A DNA stretch of 64,000 bases from Strongyloides papillosus (GCA_005656395.1 SRSI01000048.1:1984001-2048000); one strand, 5' to 3'. Positions 1 through 11,252 are shown, numbered from the stretch's first letter. Notes: generated by a model from the sequence alone, not told the origin. Numbers and translations: made by a program.

Positions 1-382
1 TGGCTAATGATGTCCATTCGAGATCTTCTCTTTCAACCCAAGAAGCACTTTCTGCAGACTCTCCTCCTAACATCAAGAAGACTGGACCACCTTGTACGTA
101 AAATTTGTTGTTATACCAATAACGTTGTTTATATTTTTCAGTATTTGAAGCGTCAAAATGATTTATCTTATTCATGAAATACCCTGTAACTGCATTACCT
201 TTTCCAGGATAAGGTCCCTCAGCCAAATTAAGGAGAGGTGTCAATCCATGCCATGGTCTACCATTGATTAAAATTCCCTTTCTATTAAATGGCTTCTTTC
301 TACTTAATGGTGTTGCTGAAACCAAAAATAGGAAGACAGCCAAGAAAATTACTAGAATCTGAATAAACTTATTACTTAACAT
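1..382 (-). CDS. S28-family serine carboxypeptidase, N-terminal part (runs off left edge)
   Basis: Minus-strand reading frame that starts at the ATG at 382 and is still open at base 1, so only the first ~127 codons are present. The protein starts with a hydrophobic signal peptide (about residues 1-23), then a NGRPWHG motif, a NHFD motif and KQRYWYNN, followed by GPVFLMLGGE. These are the hallmarks of the N-terminus of S28 peptidases (prolyl carboxypeptidase / thymus-specific serine protease family), secreted or lysosomal enzymes that cleave near proline. The catalytic Ser, Asp and His lie outside the window. The same motifs in the same order occur in the next gene (948-2462), so the two are tandem paralogues in the same orientation. 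Confidence 0.9.
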   Translation of the reverse strand, partial: MLSNKFIQILVIFLAVFLFLVSATPLSRKKPFNRKGILINGRPWHGLTPLLNLAEGPYPGKGNAVTGYFMNKINHFDASNTEKYKQRYWYNNKFYVQGGPVFLMLGGESAESASWVEREDLEWTSLA

Positions 383-947
383 GGTAATAAGTATAATATT
401 AAAATTAATGTCATAATTTTTAAATTTTATATTGTTTGATAACTTGTTATCAGTAGCTAATTTTACAGTTCACGGTGTATTAATGAATGATATGAGAATT
501 ATGTTAAAAATAATCAGTTATTACTTCTCAAAATGACATTTTTTTTTATATTTTAAATTCTTTTAGTAGTTTTTATCACGATATTTATTTGATTGAACTT
601 TAGATGTCGTTAAAAATATCTTTGCTGGAATTGTTGGATTCTAACTTAAATAATCAGTGAATCATTGAATTACTCAAAAAAACTTATAATTTAATGTATT
701 AATAATAATAAATAAAAATTTACAACTAAACAAATGTTAAATTCAAGTTCTCTTTAATTTTTATGTTATTACAATTCTGAAAATGAAAAAAAATCTCTAG
801 AAAAAATCCTGATCATAAATTATCAGTATCCCGACTCCTCTAAAATTATCATAGATTTTTTTCAACGTTTATCATAGTAAAAATTTATGTTTTTTTATCA
901 CATAAGAAATTTCCATTTCACTATGGACTGGAATCAATTTTTTTGAA
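383..947. other. Intergenic spacer between tandem S28 genes
   Basis: AT-rich 565 bp between the start of the edge S28 gene and the stop of its downstream paralogue. It must hold the promoter of the first gene and the 3' end of the second. I see no ORF, repeat or RNA in it. Confidence 0.6.
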
Positions 948-2462
948 TTATTGGAGCCAACTTTTTAATAATGCTCTTATTTTTCCTCTACCTTCAACGA
1001 GAGAAGGTAAATCATCATCAGCTTCTGGGTACATGTCAGCACAATGAGCAGTACCATTGATAAGAATGGGGTAATTTTGTGAATTTGTTCTGTTTATTAC
1101 ACCAACAGCGTTCCATGGATCAGTTGAACCACTTGGTAGAATCACCCTTGTACCTTTGAAGTTTTTTATACCGCCATAGAAAGCGTTAGTCCCGGCGACA
1201 CCAAGAAAAACAGTTGAATTGGTATATTTATCACCGAAAATATCCGTACATTGTTTGACATACCAATCACTTTCTAGAACATTACCCCAGAATTGTGAAG
1301 CATCATTATCTGTAGTTTGGAAAAAACCAAATTCGGTACACGTTTGCCAAATCCAAGCACGATCATCTGAGTAATCTTCACCGAAATTTGTCTCCTTCAA
1401 AAAATCGATATACATTTCATAACTTGTCTCTGTACAAAAGTCTCCAAATTGTCCTTCAAACCATTTGTAGACATTCTCTAAATGTTGTAAGGATGTTGTT
1501 GAGTTATCTAAATGATAAGCACATAAATTTTTTATTGTTAAAGTATCTCTGAAAGATTCAAAATTATTTAAGTTATACTGGACTACTTCCATGTAATTAC
1601 TAAACACTGATTGCCAGAAGTATCCTTTATCATCATCTGATAATGTTGACCATTTATCGCATAAATTAAATATGTTACCAACTTCGTCTTGGCCTGAGGA
1701 TGTTTTAAGGAGTTCCCTAACTTCAGAAAGTCCTTTCCCTAAATCATTGGCACAATCTTCTGAATAAGTTGCCAGACTATTTCTAACGACATCAAGGTAC
1801 TGATAAAAACTTACAACAGCTTGAATTGGCCCAGAAGATCCAATAGCACCAAAAATAAGCTCTGGGTGAACCTGTCTAGCCCAGGCTGCAAGTGCCCCAG
1901 AATAACTACCACCAAAAACGATCCACTTCGTGTCATTACTGTAATTATTTGCCTCATTCATCGACTTTATGAAATACCCTACATCTTCAATAGCTTGTCT
2001 TGAAGATAGATAAACCAAATTATCAGTTTCCAAGTCTGGGACAGGATGACTGGCTCCGTAATATCTATGCTCAAGTAAAAATGTCATAGCAGAATGTTCT
2101 TCAGCCATCTTCATCCATTCTAAATTCTCATTTTGTATCCATCCCTGAGAATCTGATGTGGAGTCACCTATCATTAAAAAAATTATTCCGTTATTCTGGT
2201 ACCATTTATCATTAGACCAATACCTTTGTTTAAAGGTACTCTTATCATTTGAATCAAAATGATTTACCTTTTGATTGAATAATCCTTCTACACTCTTTAT
2301 TTTAGCGTTATTTTCTGTGCCATATTCTATGCTTTTAATGGGTCTGAAGCCATACCACGGTCTACCATTAATTAGAACTTTTTTCCTGTTAAACTTTCCA
2401 CATACATCATCAAAATTGAAACAAGCTATCAATAAAATAATAAGCAGAAGCTTTACCTTCAT
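948..2462 (-). CDS. S28-family serine carboxypeptidase (PRCP / thymus-specific serine protease-like)
   Basis: Complete single-exon gene, 504 residues, the usual length for the family. Signal peptide at about 1-22, then NGRPWYG, NHFD and KQRYW as in the upstream copy. The nucleophile motif GGSYSG is near residue 185; PRCP has GGSYGG, so the position after Tyr is Ser here. The Asp of the triad fits STDPWNAVG and the His fits NGTAHCADMY near the C-terminus. Several N-x-S/T sites and paired cysteines fit a secreted or lysosomal enzyme. Family members remove residues after proline; the exact substrate cannot be read from sequence. It lies in tandem with the edge gene and is divergent from nicastrin, with about 1.1 kb between them. 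Confidence 0.93.
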   Translation of the reverse strand: MKVKLLLIILLIACFNFDDVCGKFNRKKVLINGRPWYGFRPIKSIEYGTENNAKIKSVEGLFNQKVNHFDSNDKSTFKQRYWSNDKWYQNNGIIFLMIGDSTSDSQGWIQNENLEWMKMAEEHSAMTFLLEHRYYGASHPVPDLETDNLVYLSSRQAIEDVGYFIKSMNEANNYSNDTKWIVFGGSYSGALAAWARQVHPELIFGAIGSSGPIQAVVSFYQYLDVVRNSLATYSEDCANDLGKGLSEVRELLKTSSGQDEVGNIFNLCDKWSTLSDDDKGYFWQSVFSNYMEVVQYNLNNFESFRDTLTIKNLCAYHLDNSTTSLQHLENVYKWFEGQFGDFCTETSYEMYIDFLKETNFGEDYSDDRAWIWQTCTEFGFFQTTDNDASQFWGNVLESDWYVKQCTDIFGDKYTNSTVFLGVAGTNAFYGGIKNFKGTRVILPSGSTDPWNAVGVINRTNSQNYPILINGTAHCADMYPEADDDLPSLVEGRGKIRALLKSWLQ

Positions 2463-3550
2463 AGTACTATAAAGTTGTGATTTTTAATTAATATTTTGAA
2501 AGTTTATCAATGGTCTAATACCTGATAAGGTTATTGATTGTTAGATTTTGTTCTTACAATACATTTTGCTCACGGAAGCAGAGTGATGGAAAGATATAAC
2601 TTGATGAGTTTTAACTAGGGAATGAATCTGAAAATTTATATAAGTTTATGTTTGAATGTTGTCAAAGAATATTTTTAGTAAAAAGCCCTTCGAAACTTTA
2701 AGAATATACGGAATAACTAAAAGAAAATAACGAAATCGAAACATCCACAAGAACAAAGTATAGAAATTATTCAAAGTGAGATTCATAATACGATTCTTTT
2801 TTAACGAATTAAGTAATTCTAATTCAAAAATTTTGTGGATGATAAAGAATGTACTGCATTTTCATCTAGGGGTATCCATTTTTAGATACCTTACTAAGGG
2901 ACAATATTCGGAGGTCATATTATAGCCTTCTTATACGGAAAATGTGTCTATATACCCTATAATAGGAAAACATTTAAGAACCACCTCGTATGTTAATTAA
3001 TTATCTCCCAATTCACACATATTAAATGATAATAACACTATAAATAAAAGTGTTTCTTAGACAAAATAATGTCTGCATAAAATAATATAATATTATTATT
3101 ATTTATCATTTTATAAAAAATTTAATGTCTATCCCTCATTAAAATCTAATTATTCTTGTCCTTTCTAATATTCTTCTTTATCATGCCTCAAAATCTTGTT
3201 ATCCTATCTTTTTAAATGTTTTTTGTTATTCTCTCCACATAAAAAAGAGATGTTAAAAAACAAAATTAGAATATAAATGAAAAACATAATTTTAATATTA
3301 AAATTTATTAGTATTTCATTTCTATATATTATTAACATTTCTCCTATATAATATAATAATTTTTATGTGTATTTGTCCTTCAATTGGAACATAAACTAAA
3401 TACACTTCCTCAAACAACTCTCTTGATACACATTCTACCAAGTTGAATACGTCAAGTATATATTTATATCATCTGTATGCTAAATAACAACTAATTTACA
3501 TGGTTATTTTTTTTGATAATACAATAACTTTCTTACTGTGTAATAGTCGA
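2463..3550. other. Divergent intergenic region, S28 protease / nicastrin
   Basis: About 1.1 kb holding both promoters. Around 2870-2990 there is a somewhat less AT-rich stretch with a short inverted repeat (GGTATCC...GGATACC-like, GGTATC at 2872 against GATACC at 2885). No coding frame is convincing. Confidence 0.5.
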
Positions 3551-5778
3551 ATGGTGATAAAAAGTACTCTCTCCTGTAAGTTTTTATTTTTTTGTATACC
3601 TTTAATTATGTTAAAATTATTGTTATAGTTTATTTTTTTTTTTGGATTCTAACAACACTTCAAGCACGATCTGAAGTTCGTTTAACAGATATCTCATCAC
3701 CATGTTACAGTTTAATGAATGGAACTCATCGTGTTGGCTGTAGGACAGGTGAAGATGGTAATAGTGGTATAGTATTATTTATAAATGATGAAAAAGAGAT
3801 ACATAATTTTGAAAAATTGTCCAATGAAAAAGAGATTGTTCCTGATTCTTTTATTCCGGTTATAGATTTGAAATCTTTGACTAAAAGTTTTGTGGAAAAA
3901 CTTATCTCTAGCGAAGCTGTTACTGGTGTTGTATTGTATTCTGCAAATATTCAAGATTTTTCTTTCTCTGAAGATGCTCAATGCCCTAATAGAGAATATT
4001 CTATTTATGATTCAGACAAAGATAATGGTTGTCATTGGAACAGTAATTCTGCTCTCCATCCTGATGGATTAAGATTTTTAGATTGGAAGAAACCTGTATT
4101 TTTCATGACAAATCAAAGTGAATTAAGTATCTTAGATAAGATGTTTAAAACCTTTAATTCACCCATTGAAAAATTAAAACAAACAAGTAAACCTTTGGCA
4201 TTCATTAACTTAGGATTACCTACAGAAAACGTTAAAAATACTGATCAATGTAAAAGACTTTCTGATGTATATTTTCAAAATTTTTGGGCTTACGAAACAC
4301 CTGGTATTTGTAATACTCTTGAAGATTATAATCTTTTTGTTTCACTACCATTTTTTGGCGAAAAAGCGAAAAATGTTGAAATTTTTATTCTCTCAACTAG
4401 AATGGATTCTTTTTCAACATTTACTAATGCTACATTTGGAGATACTTCTGTCATAACATCTTTAATAACTAATTTGGCTGTTGCTGAAGCATTAGGTAAA
4501 AGGATGAAATATATGGAGACAATTCTAACAGAAAAACACAAACAAATTCTATTTACCTTCTTCCATGGTGAATCATTAGGGTATATTGGTTCAAGTAAAT
4601 TCGTTTATGACCTTAAGCACAATAATACAATATACGACAAACGTATAAGAAGGATGTCTATGAAAGATATAAGTATGTATGTTGAAACAAATATGATTCT
4701 CCCATACGATGAAAATATGTATATTAATCATATGCAAAAAATTTACTATGACAAGAATGTTCTTGAAGCACACGGAGAGAGGATAAATAAATTTGCCAAT
4801 ATCTACAAAACGACAATGAAAAATGAAGGCTATGAGGTTAAGAATACTGGATATTCTCCGAAAATTCCACCATCAAGTTATTATTCTTTCTTAAAAGAAA
4901 ATTCATCTGTGCCTGGATTTGTTATCCTTCCAGCTGAAGTCTCTTACTATAATACCAAGTTAAATACAATTTCTGATATTAATATTAGAACAAATCGCAC
5001 TTTAAGAAATAAAACAATTGAAACATTAAGAGCAGTCTCCAAATCACTCCTTGCTATGGTAGAAAATTTCACCGAAATTACGGATTTCAGTAAAAATGTG
5101 AAGATAAATGATACATACGTATCGATTCTCGTTGATTGTTTCTTTTACTCACCTAAGGATTTATGCCCCTACTTTGATGAGATCCTCCGCCAGGAGGGAG
5201 TTGATTACAAATCAACCTATAATATTATCTCTCCATTTATCTTCCCAAATTATAATTCGAATCTTAGAGATATCATCTGGTCAATATTATTAAGAGAAGT
5301 CTCCGTTCATACTCAATATTCAGTTACCAGAAGTAATTGCTCCGAGAAAAATTCGAATCCCGATGATCCTTATAAATATTCATGGCAGTATACTCATGAA
5401 ATTGGTAATTACCACTGTCACATGTCTCCTGTCTTTGGTTCAAAAGCTAAATCTCCAGCTTTTGAGATTAATGGTATGAAAAACACAAAATTATCCATTT
5501 TTAAAATATATTTTTCAGATTATGATTTCAAATCAAAAAATTACTCCACCTGGGCTGAGAGTATTCATAAAGATCCCTTCATTAAGGTATATTTAGACTA
5601 TGGAAAAACATATGATCTCTGTTTAATAATTAATTCCATTATCTTACTTGTTCTTAATTCTATCATAAGCTATATTGTATCAAGAATTATAGGTAAGAAA
5701 AATCAACAAAGGGGTGCATCAGGTACCATTGAAGACCCCTCCACAAATCAAAACACATCAAATCGGGTTAATTTATAA
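3551..5778 (+). CDS. aph-2: Nicastrin, gamma-secretase subunit
   Basis: Two exons: 3551-3575 and 3629-5778, joined over a 53-nt intron (GTAAGT...TTATAG); 724 residues. The long open frame has no ATG near its 5' end. The short first exon supplies one and yields a signal peptide (MVIKSTLS then FYFFFWILTTL). The ectodomain shows the nicastrin order: C-x-L-x-N-x-T-H-x-x-G-C near the N-terminus, CPN with a following HWNS segment, an LDSxS-like segment (MDSFS), and GESLGYIGSS, equivalent to the GExxDYIGSS of other nicastrins (Asp is replaced by Gly here). There are many N-glycosylation sites, one transmembrane helix near residues 675-700 and a short cytoplasmic tail. Nicastrin is the substrate-recruiting subunit of gamma-secretase, which cleaves Notch; the C. 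elegans orthologue is aph-2. Confidence 0.93.
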
Positions 5779-6290
5779 GTGAGAAAGGTATTACTCTTTT
5801 CCTTATGTATTATTAAAAAAGTGAAAGTAAATTTGGTAAAAGTTATATTATAAATAAGCATTTTTTTCCTGTAAAATTATTGTAAACAAAAATTATAATT
5901 GGTTAATTTTCTGGCATAATATTATAATCTTAATTATATTACTGTTGTTTTGATAAAGTAAATAATGAAGCATTTTATGTTGAATAATAAATATCTAATT
6001 TTTCTTTGTTGTTTTTTAAATTTCATTTTTTTTCAAGATCGTTCTTGAAATTTCAAAATCACGTTTTTTTAACTAAATAATGCACTTTTTTTTTCACTCA
6101 ATCACTCTCTTATATTTTGTTAGACTTATCCGACAGATATTGATAAAAGTTAATGATTTTAATGGGTTATATTGTGTCTAGACAAGGGTACCTTTTAAAC
6201 TTGAACTACAATATTTACTACTTCAAATAAACGTTTTTCCAATTTGTTTATTTTTTTTCAAAGTATTTCTAAATACAAACATTTTTAACA
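5779..6290. other. Intergenic region nicastrin / WDR70
   Basis: AT-rich 512 bp holding the 3' UTR of nicastrin and the WDR70 promoter. It contains the heat-shock-element-like palindrome at 6032-6049, annotated separately. Nothing else is recognisable. Confidence 0.5.
6032..6049. promoter_or_regulatory. Heat-shock-element-like inverted repeat
   Basis: TTCAAGATCGTTCTTGAA reads as four alternating 5-bp units TTCnnGATnnTTCnnGAA, one base away from a perfect four-unit heat shock element. It lies 240 bp before the WDR70 ATG. The same 17-bp core, in opposite orientation, lies in a repeat at 16652-16668, so it may instead be repeat-derived. Confidence 0.3.
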
Positions 6291-8112
6291 ATGGATTCTG
6301 AAGATCATACTGAAGTTGATGATTCAAATGAGAGAAAAGCAAGTAAGTTAGTAAAAATCCTAATTGTTTATTTATTTTTTTATAGAAAATAGGCTTAAGC
6401 AAACGAAAGTATTTAATTTTAATGATTTAGTTGGTGGAGCTATTAATCAGGCTAAAGAAGAATTTAGATCGAGCAAATTGGCTGATGATATCAATAATCC
6501 TATACCTGACGAAGAAAATGATGGTTATGATGAGAAAAGTGATGAGGAAGATAAAATAAAACAGGAATACGATGGTGATATTAAAAAAGATTCTCAAGTT
6601 ACCTATCCTCCTGACGTACCTCTGTCATTGGAGGCTAACATCAAGAATGGTTCTTACTCCATAACAACAATAGCCTTCGATAACCATGGAACGAGGTTTA
6701 TCACAGGTGATCTTAACTGTGAAGTAAAAATATACGATTTCACAAAGATGGATTCCCACCTCAAATCAGAAAGAAGCATCAACCCATGTGAGCGCCATAT
6801 AATAAATAATATTTCAACTTCAAATAATGGCGAGTATACATTAGTATGTAGCACAAATCCCATAATCTACATAATTGACAGAAATGGCTCCATATTTGGA
6901 GAAACAGCTCGTGGAGATATGTATTTAGTTGACATTAAACAAACAAAAGCTCATACAACAACCGTTAATTATTGTTGTTGGAATCCACTTGTAAAGGATG
7001 AATTCTTGACATGTTCAGCTGATGGAACTCTGAGAATTTGGAGCATGGAAGACTGGAAAGAACTTTCAAAGTGTGTTAACAAACAAAGGTATGTAATAAA
7101 AATAAAGACAGCTTCAAACGTTAAACTTATACCAAACGTTTGTGCCTACTCAAATAATGCAAAATTTATTGGTGCCGGTTGTGAAGATGGTAGTCTTTTC
7201 ATCTGGAAAAATGGCAAAGTTTTTGTTACACCAACTTATTCTAATAAGTCGGCTCACTCTGATTGTATAACTTCATTACAATTTTCTCCTGATAACACAA
7301 AATTAATAACAAGATCCAAAGATGGTACACTTAAAATGTGGACTATCAATAAATTAGCAAAACCTGAAGGCGTTGTTGAGGACCTGCCAAATGATCAACA
7401 GTTCATTGATTGCGGTTTTAGTCCCCATGGAAATTACATTTATACTATATGTTCGGAATCTAAAAAAGGTAAAGGTGGTTCTTTGAAAATATTTGATACA
7501 TCCCTTAACTTATTAGTTACCAAAGATTTACCCAAGAATCCAACCAGAATTCAGTGGCATCCAAAGATTAACCAAATTTTGGTAGGATTTACTGATGGTT
7601 CTTTAACTGTATTTTATGATATTGATGTTAGTATCAAGGGTGTTCTTGAATCCCTGACAAGAAAGGCTAAGAAGCCAAATAAAGACGCTGTTGTTCAGAG
7701 TGAGGTAATCTTAGCTCCATTAACTCTTGACTACTTCCAACCTCGTAATGAGGATGATGAAGAGAAAGAATTAACAGAATGGAGAATCAAGAAAGCCCTT
7801 AAGTTAGGTACGAATATTAAGAAGCCAACCTTTATTACAGCAACTTATGATCCACAATCAGTATCAAATAAATCTGGAGGAACTCTTCATTCATACCTAG
7901 CACGTAACATGGGAATGGATAGGAACAAAGAATTAAGACAAAATGATGATATTAGAGGTTCTATTCTGAAGCATGCAGAAGCTGCTGCTAAAAATCCTAT
8001 CTTTACGGGTCCCGCTTATTCAAAAACACAACCTAAAACTATTCTACAAAGATCTCATGAGGAGGAGGAAGATCATGTGGTTCCAGCTAAAGTCAAAAAA
8101 TATGGTGAATAA
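6291..8112 (+). CDS. gad-1: WD-repeat protein WDR70 / GAD-1 homologue
   Basis: Exons 6291-6342 and 6386-8112 over a 43-nt intron; 592 residues. The first exon encodes an acidic start MDSEDHTEVDD. The N-terminal third is charged and acidic. WD repeats run from about residue 90 to 430 (for example CSADGTLRIWS, AGCEDGSLFIWK, RSKDGTLKMW). The C-terminal region carries the WDR70 signatures GGTLHSYLARNM, ILKHAEAAAKNPIF and PAYSKTQPKT, the last nearly invariant in the family. Known roles: C. elegans gad-1 is required for gastrulation and cell-cycle timing, and WDR70 in yeast and human acts in the nucleus in DNA-damage responses and histone H2B ubiquitylation. Casein kinase 1 follows after only 156 bp. 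Confidence 0.93.
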
Positions 8113-8260
8113 TTTGTTATTGTTTTTTTTAAATGTATTTACTATTTGTATTATATTTTCCTACTATAAATTAACCTAATTTGATTTTAAAAAATATTAC
8201 AACTGTTTATTCAGTTAGCTAATTACCTATTTTATTTTTTTAAAAATTTGACACTACTAA

Positions 8261-8268
8261 TATTTTAG
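8261..8268 (+). promoter_or_regulatory. Candidate spliced-leader acceptor before casein kinase 1
   Basis: TATTTTAG lies immediately against the ATG at 8269, only 150 bp after the WDR70 stop. It matches the 3' splice-site consensus of the introns in this window, and no cis donor is needed if a spliced leader is added here. This would make WDR70 and the kinase a two-gene transcript. Inference from position and consensus only. Confidence 0.4.
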
Positions 8269-9355
8269 ATGAATGTTAAGCATGAACTTATAATAAACAA
8301 GAAATATCGTATAGAAGGGAAGATTGGTTCTGGAACTTTTGGTGAAATATACCAGGGGACACAGTTGTCAACTAATGAGAAAATTGCTATTAAATTGGAA
8401 CTAAGAACAACAAAACATCCTCAATTACACATAGAAGCAAAGTTATATCAAAAGTTACAAGATGGTGTAGGTTTTCCGAAGATTTATTGGATGGGAGTTG
8501 AGTGTGATTACAATGTTATGGTTATGGAATTGTTAGGCCCATCTTTGGAAGATTTATTTAATTTTTGTAGCAGACAGTTTTCGTTGAAAACTATTATCTT
8601 ATTGGCTGATCAAATGTTAGATCGGCTACAGTACCTTCATGAAGCAAACTATATTCACAGGTTAGTTCTTTTTTCTCAATTTCTATATCAATACTTTTTT
8701 CTAGAGATTTGAAACCTGATAATTTTTTAATTGGTCTCAATGAGAAGAAAAATCTATTACACGTAAGAATCTTTAAAATAAAATATAAGTAATTATTCTA
8801 TTTGATTTTTAGATTATAGACTTTGGTTTAGCAAAAAAATATCGTTGTTCAGAAACTTTTACCCACATAAGTTATAAAGAAAATAAACATTTAACGGGAA
8901 CCGCAAGGTATGCCTCATTAAATACTCACCGTGGAATCGAACAAAGCCGTCGTGATGATATAGAAGCTCTTGGATATGTTCTAATATATTTTATGCGAGG
9001 ATCTCTACCATGGCAGGGGATAGCTGCTTCTACAAAAAATCAAAAATATGAAAAAATTTTCAATGCTAAATGTAATTATACGTTAAAAGATCTTTGTAAT
9101 CACAATCAAATATTTATTAAATATATGGAGTATGCAAGAAATATGAAATTTGAAGAAACTCCAGATTATTACTTTCTTCGTTCTCTGTTTAGAGAAGAGT
9201 ATAGAAAAAGAAATTATCCATGTACAAATTATGATTGGTCACTTATAGTTAAACATAATACTGAAAAAAGAGGTGATGATCTGATTGCTGAATCATCCAA
9301 ATACCTGAAGAAGTCTGACTCCACTGTAAATACCAACATTTTCGTTGACTTTTGA
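8269..9355 (+). CDS. Casein kinase 1, alpha-like
   Basis: Three exons, 8269-8660, 8705-8762 and 8813-9355, with 44- and 50-nt introns; 330 residues. The first junction falls inside the catalytic loop (HR|DLKPDN) and the second just before [10 protein letters not shown], and both keep frame. It has the Gly-rich loop [12 protein letters not shown], the VAIK-type lysine in IAIKLE, the CK1-specific [13 protein letters not shown], and the CK1 substitution of the APE motif, seen as [20 protein letters not shown], followed by SLPWQG. It is almost all kinase domain with a very short tail, like CK1 alpha (kin-19), but divergent enough to be a nematode paralogue. Protein kinases of this class phosphorylate Ser/Thr near acidic or pre-phosphorylated sites. 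Confidence 0.92.
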
Positions 9356-9390
9356 TACCAAATTAACTTTTTTCTTTGCAAATAATAAAA

Positions 9391-10971
9391 TTAATTTATC
9401 AATTTTAATGCTAGCCCTACTTTTATGATATTTTCACGAACATTTTTTGATCTTGAAAATAGAAGGTCATCATCGATGGTTGAATTAAGTAATTTATCAC
9501 ATTCGTACATCGATTCACTGGGACACGTATCTTTAAAGTGCAATTTGATTCCAATTTCTTTAGGTAAATAAAATTTCTTTGTTCCATTAACCTGTTTGTG
9601 AAAAGCAAAGTGTGTAAAGACACTTGAAGCATACTTTGTACTGATAAATGGTTTTGCATAAGCTTCTTTTCCTTGAGAATCTTTACATCTATATTTATGA
9701 CTTCCTAGGGGTAAATTTTTGTCAAGAATCTGACTATCATTTTTAAATTTAAAAACATTCTGTACCATGATACTTGAATATTTATAATCTGGTATTAACT
9801 TTATCATCTCTTGATATTTTATGTCATTCATTGTTACAACAATTTCATCAATATCAATAACTAATATATATTGTGAATCCTTGAGATGTCTATAGAAACA
9901 ATCATTATAAGGTATCAATTCATTTCTCCTTTTTTGTTGCTTATTTCTTCTAATGAACAAACTTCTTTCTTCTGGGTCATTGGGTTGATAACCAGGTAAT
10001 GTTAATGGAATAACTGTTACATAACCATTATCAACATAATACTTTAAAACTTTATCCATATTTGAATGCACTTTATAGTGATAAAATGTTATATGATTAA
10101 TCCCAAAATACTTTTGCCATTCTATCCATTCTATAAGTTTTATTGATAAATCTTCATCAAAATCTAACCCTTTAACACACGTTGTTATTTTTATATCATC
10201 TCCATTTGATTGTTGTGGGATAACAAAAGAATTCAAAGGTAACTTTTTATTTGGACAATATGGTCCACCAACATTAAAAACAACATTCATATTATTTCTT
10301 TTTATGGGACATGTAAGCAAAAATGATGTGTAAAATGATAAACGTGGATCCCATGCTCTATTCCATAGAGTTCTTGCCATTATTGGAGATGAATAAAGGT
10401 AATTTTTTGTGGTGGAATCAAAAAAATGACAGTAGTAATCTCTGTCATTAACATAAGTTGAATTATATGCACTACTGATAATTTGAAGAACCGGCCTTCC
10501 TAGAAAAAAGTCCGAATCCCTATCATCGTAGTACGAAGAGAAAATATAAAATGGTGGATTCTTATTCCAACCATCGTGTTTTGTAGCATTATCACTATAA
10601 TATCTATATGGACAATAATAATGATACAAAAATGAAGTGATTTCTTTATAGCCTTTTTTATCATTTTCTGTTATAGTTCCATTTCTTAGCTTCCATAGAA
10701 ATTCTATTGGTTCCAAAGCATCCTTAAAGGAACCATAAAAATCAGATAAATATTCACCTATCTTTACATCTTCAAAGCATTTATAGTAATTTATAGAAGA
10801 TATATTAGTAAAATAAATATTTATTTTTATAATTAATAATACAATAATTAGAAAAGCTAAGGCTAATTTTGAAGTCCATATTTTCAAAAATAATTTCCAT
10901 ATTCTTCTCATTATTGTACAAATTTTCAAAAAAATGTGATTATAAACAAATTGTAACAATATAAACTGCAA
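9391..10971 (-). CDS. Glycosyltransferase family 92 (DUF23) protein
   Basis: Single exon, up to 526 residues from 10971. I favour the second Met at 10911, giving MRRIWKLFLK and a single membrane anchor (about 18 hydrophobic residues), the normal type II Golgi topology; the first 20 residues may be untranslated. The GT92 core is clear: C-V-K-x-L-D-F, LIEWIEWQKYFGINHITFY, NDCFYRHL and the DxD-type motif DIDEI, followed by a C-terminal KLHFKDTC segment. Nematodes have expanded this family; a characterised C. elegans member (GALT-1) adds galactose to core fucose of N-glycans. The acceptor for this one is not predictable. Several N-glycosylation sites. The gene is convergent with casein kinase 1 (35 bp between stops) and divergent from EXOC8. 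Confidence 0.9.
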   Translation of the reverse strand: MQFILLQFVYNHIFLKICTIMRRIWKLFLKIWTSKLALAFLIIVLLIIKINIYFTNISSINYYKCFEDVKIGEYLSDFYGSFKDALEPIEFLWKLRNGTITENDKKGYKEITSFLYHYYCPYRYYSDNATKHDGWNKNPPFYIFSSYYDDRDSDFFLGRPVLQIISSAYNSTYVNDRDYYCHFFDSTTKNYLYSSPIMARTLWNRAWDPRLSFYTSFLLTCPIKRNNMNVVFNVGGPYCPNKKLPLNSFVIPQQSNGDDIKITTCVKGLDFDEDLSIKLIEWIEWQKYFGINHITFYHYKVHSNMDKVLKYYVDNGYVTVIPLTLPGYQPNDPEERSLFIRRNKQQKRRNELIPYNDCFYRHLKDSQYILVIDIDEIVVTMNDIKYQEMIKLIPDYKYSSIMVQNVFKFKNDSQILDKNLPLGSHKYRCKDSQGKEAYAKPFISTKYASSVFTHFAFHKQVNGTKKFYLPKEIGIKLHFKDTCPSESMYECDKLLNSTIDDDLLFSRSKNVRENIIKVGLALKLIN

Positions 10972-11252
10972 ATCTATTACTCCTTTTTGTGACCTTTACA
11001 TATTATGTCATTAAGAATGTACAAACACCAACATTCTGAAGGTCATTCTAAAGTTTATTGTGGTGATAACTTCTTCATACTAAGCAATAATCCATGTACC
11101 GCCGAAGTGACGTATTACCAATTTGTTTACTGTACTGTTTACTAAACAGAATATGAATATATTTAGATAATATACAACACCTCCACAATCATATCACTCT
11201 AATGTCATATTGATAAAGATTTTTTTATCCTTTTTTACCATAATATATAAAA
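10972..11252. promoter_or_regulatory. Shared divergent promoter region, GT92 gene / EXOC8
   Basis: 281 bp between two divergent start codons. It is less AT-rich around 11090-11125, where a CRE-like GTGACGTA (11107-11114) occurs. No start site can be fixed from sequence. Confidence 0.35.
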
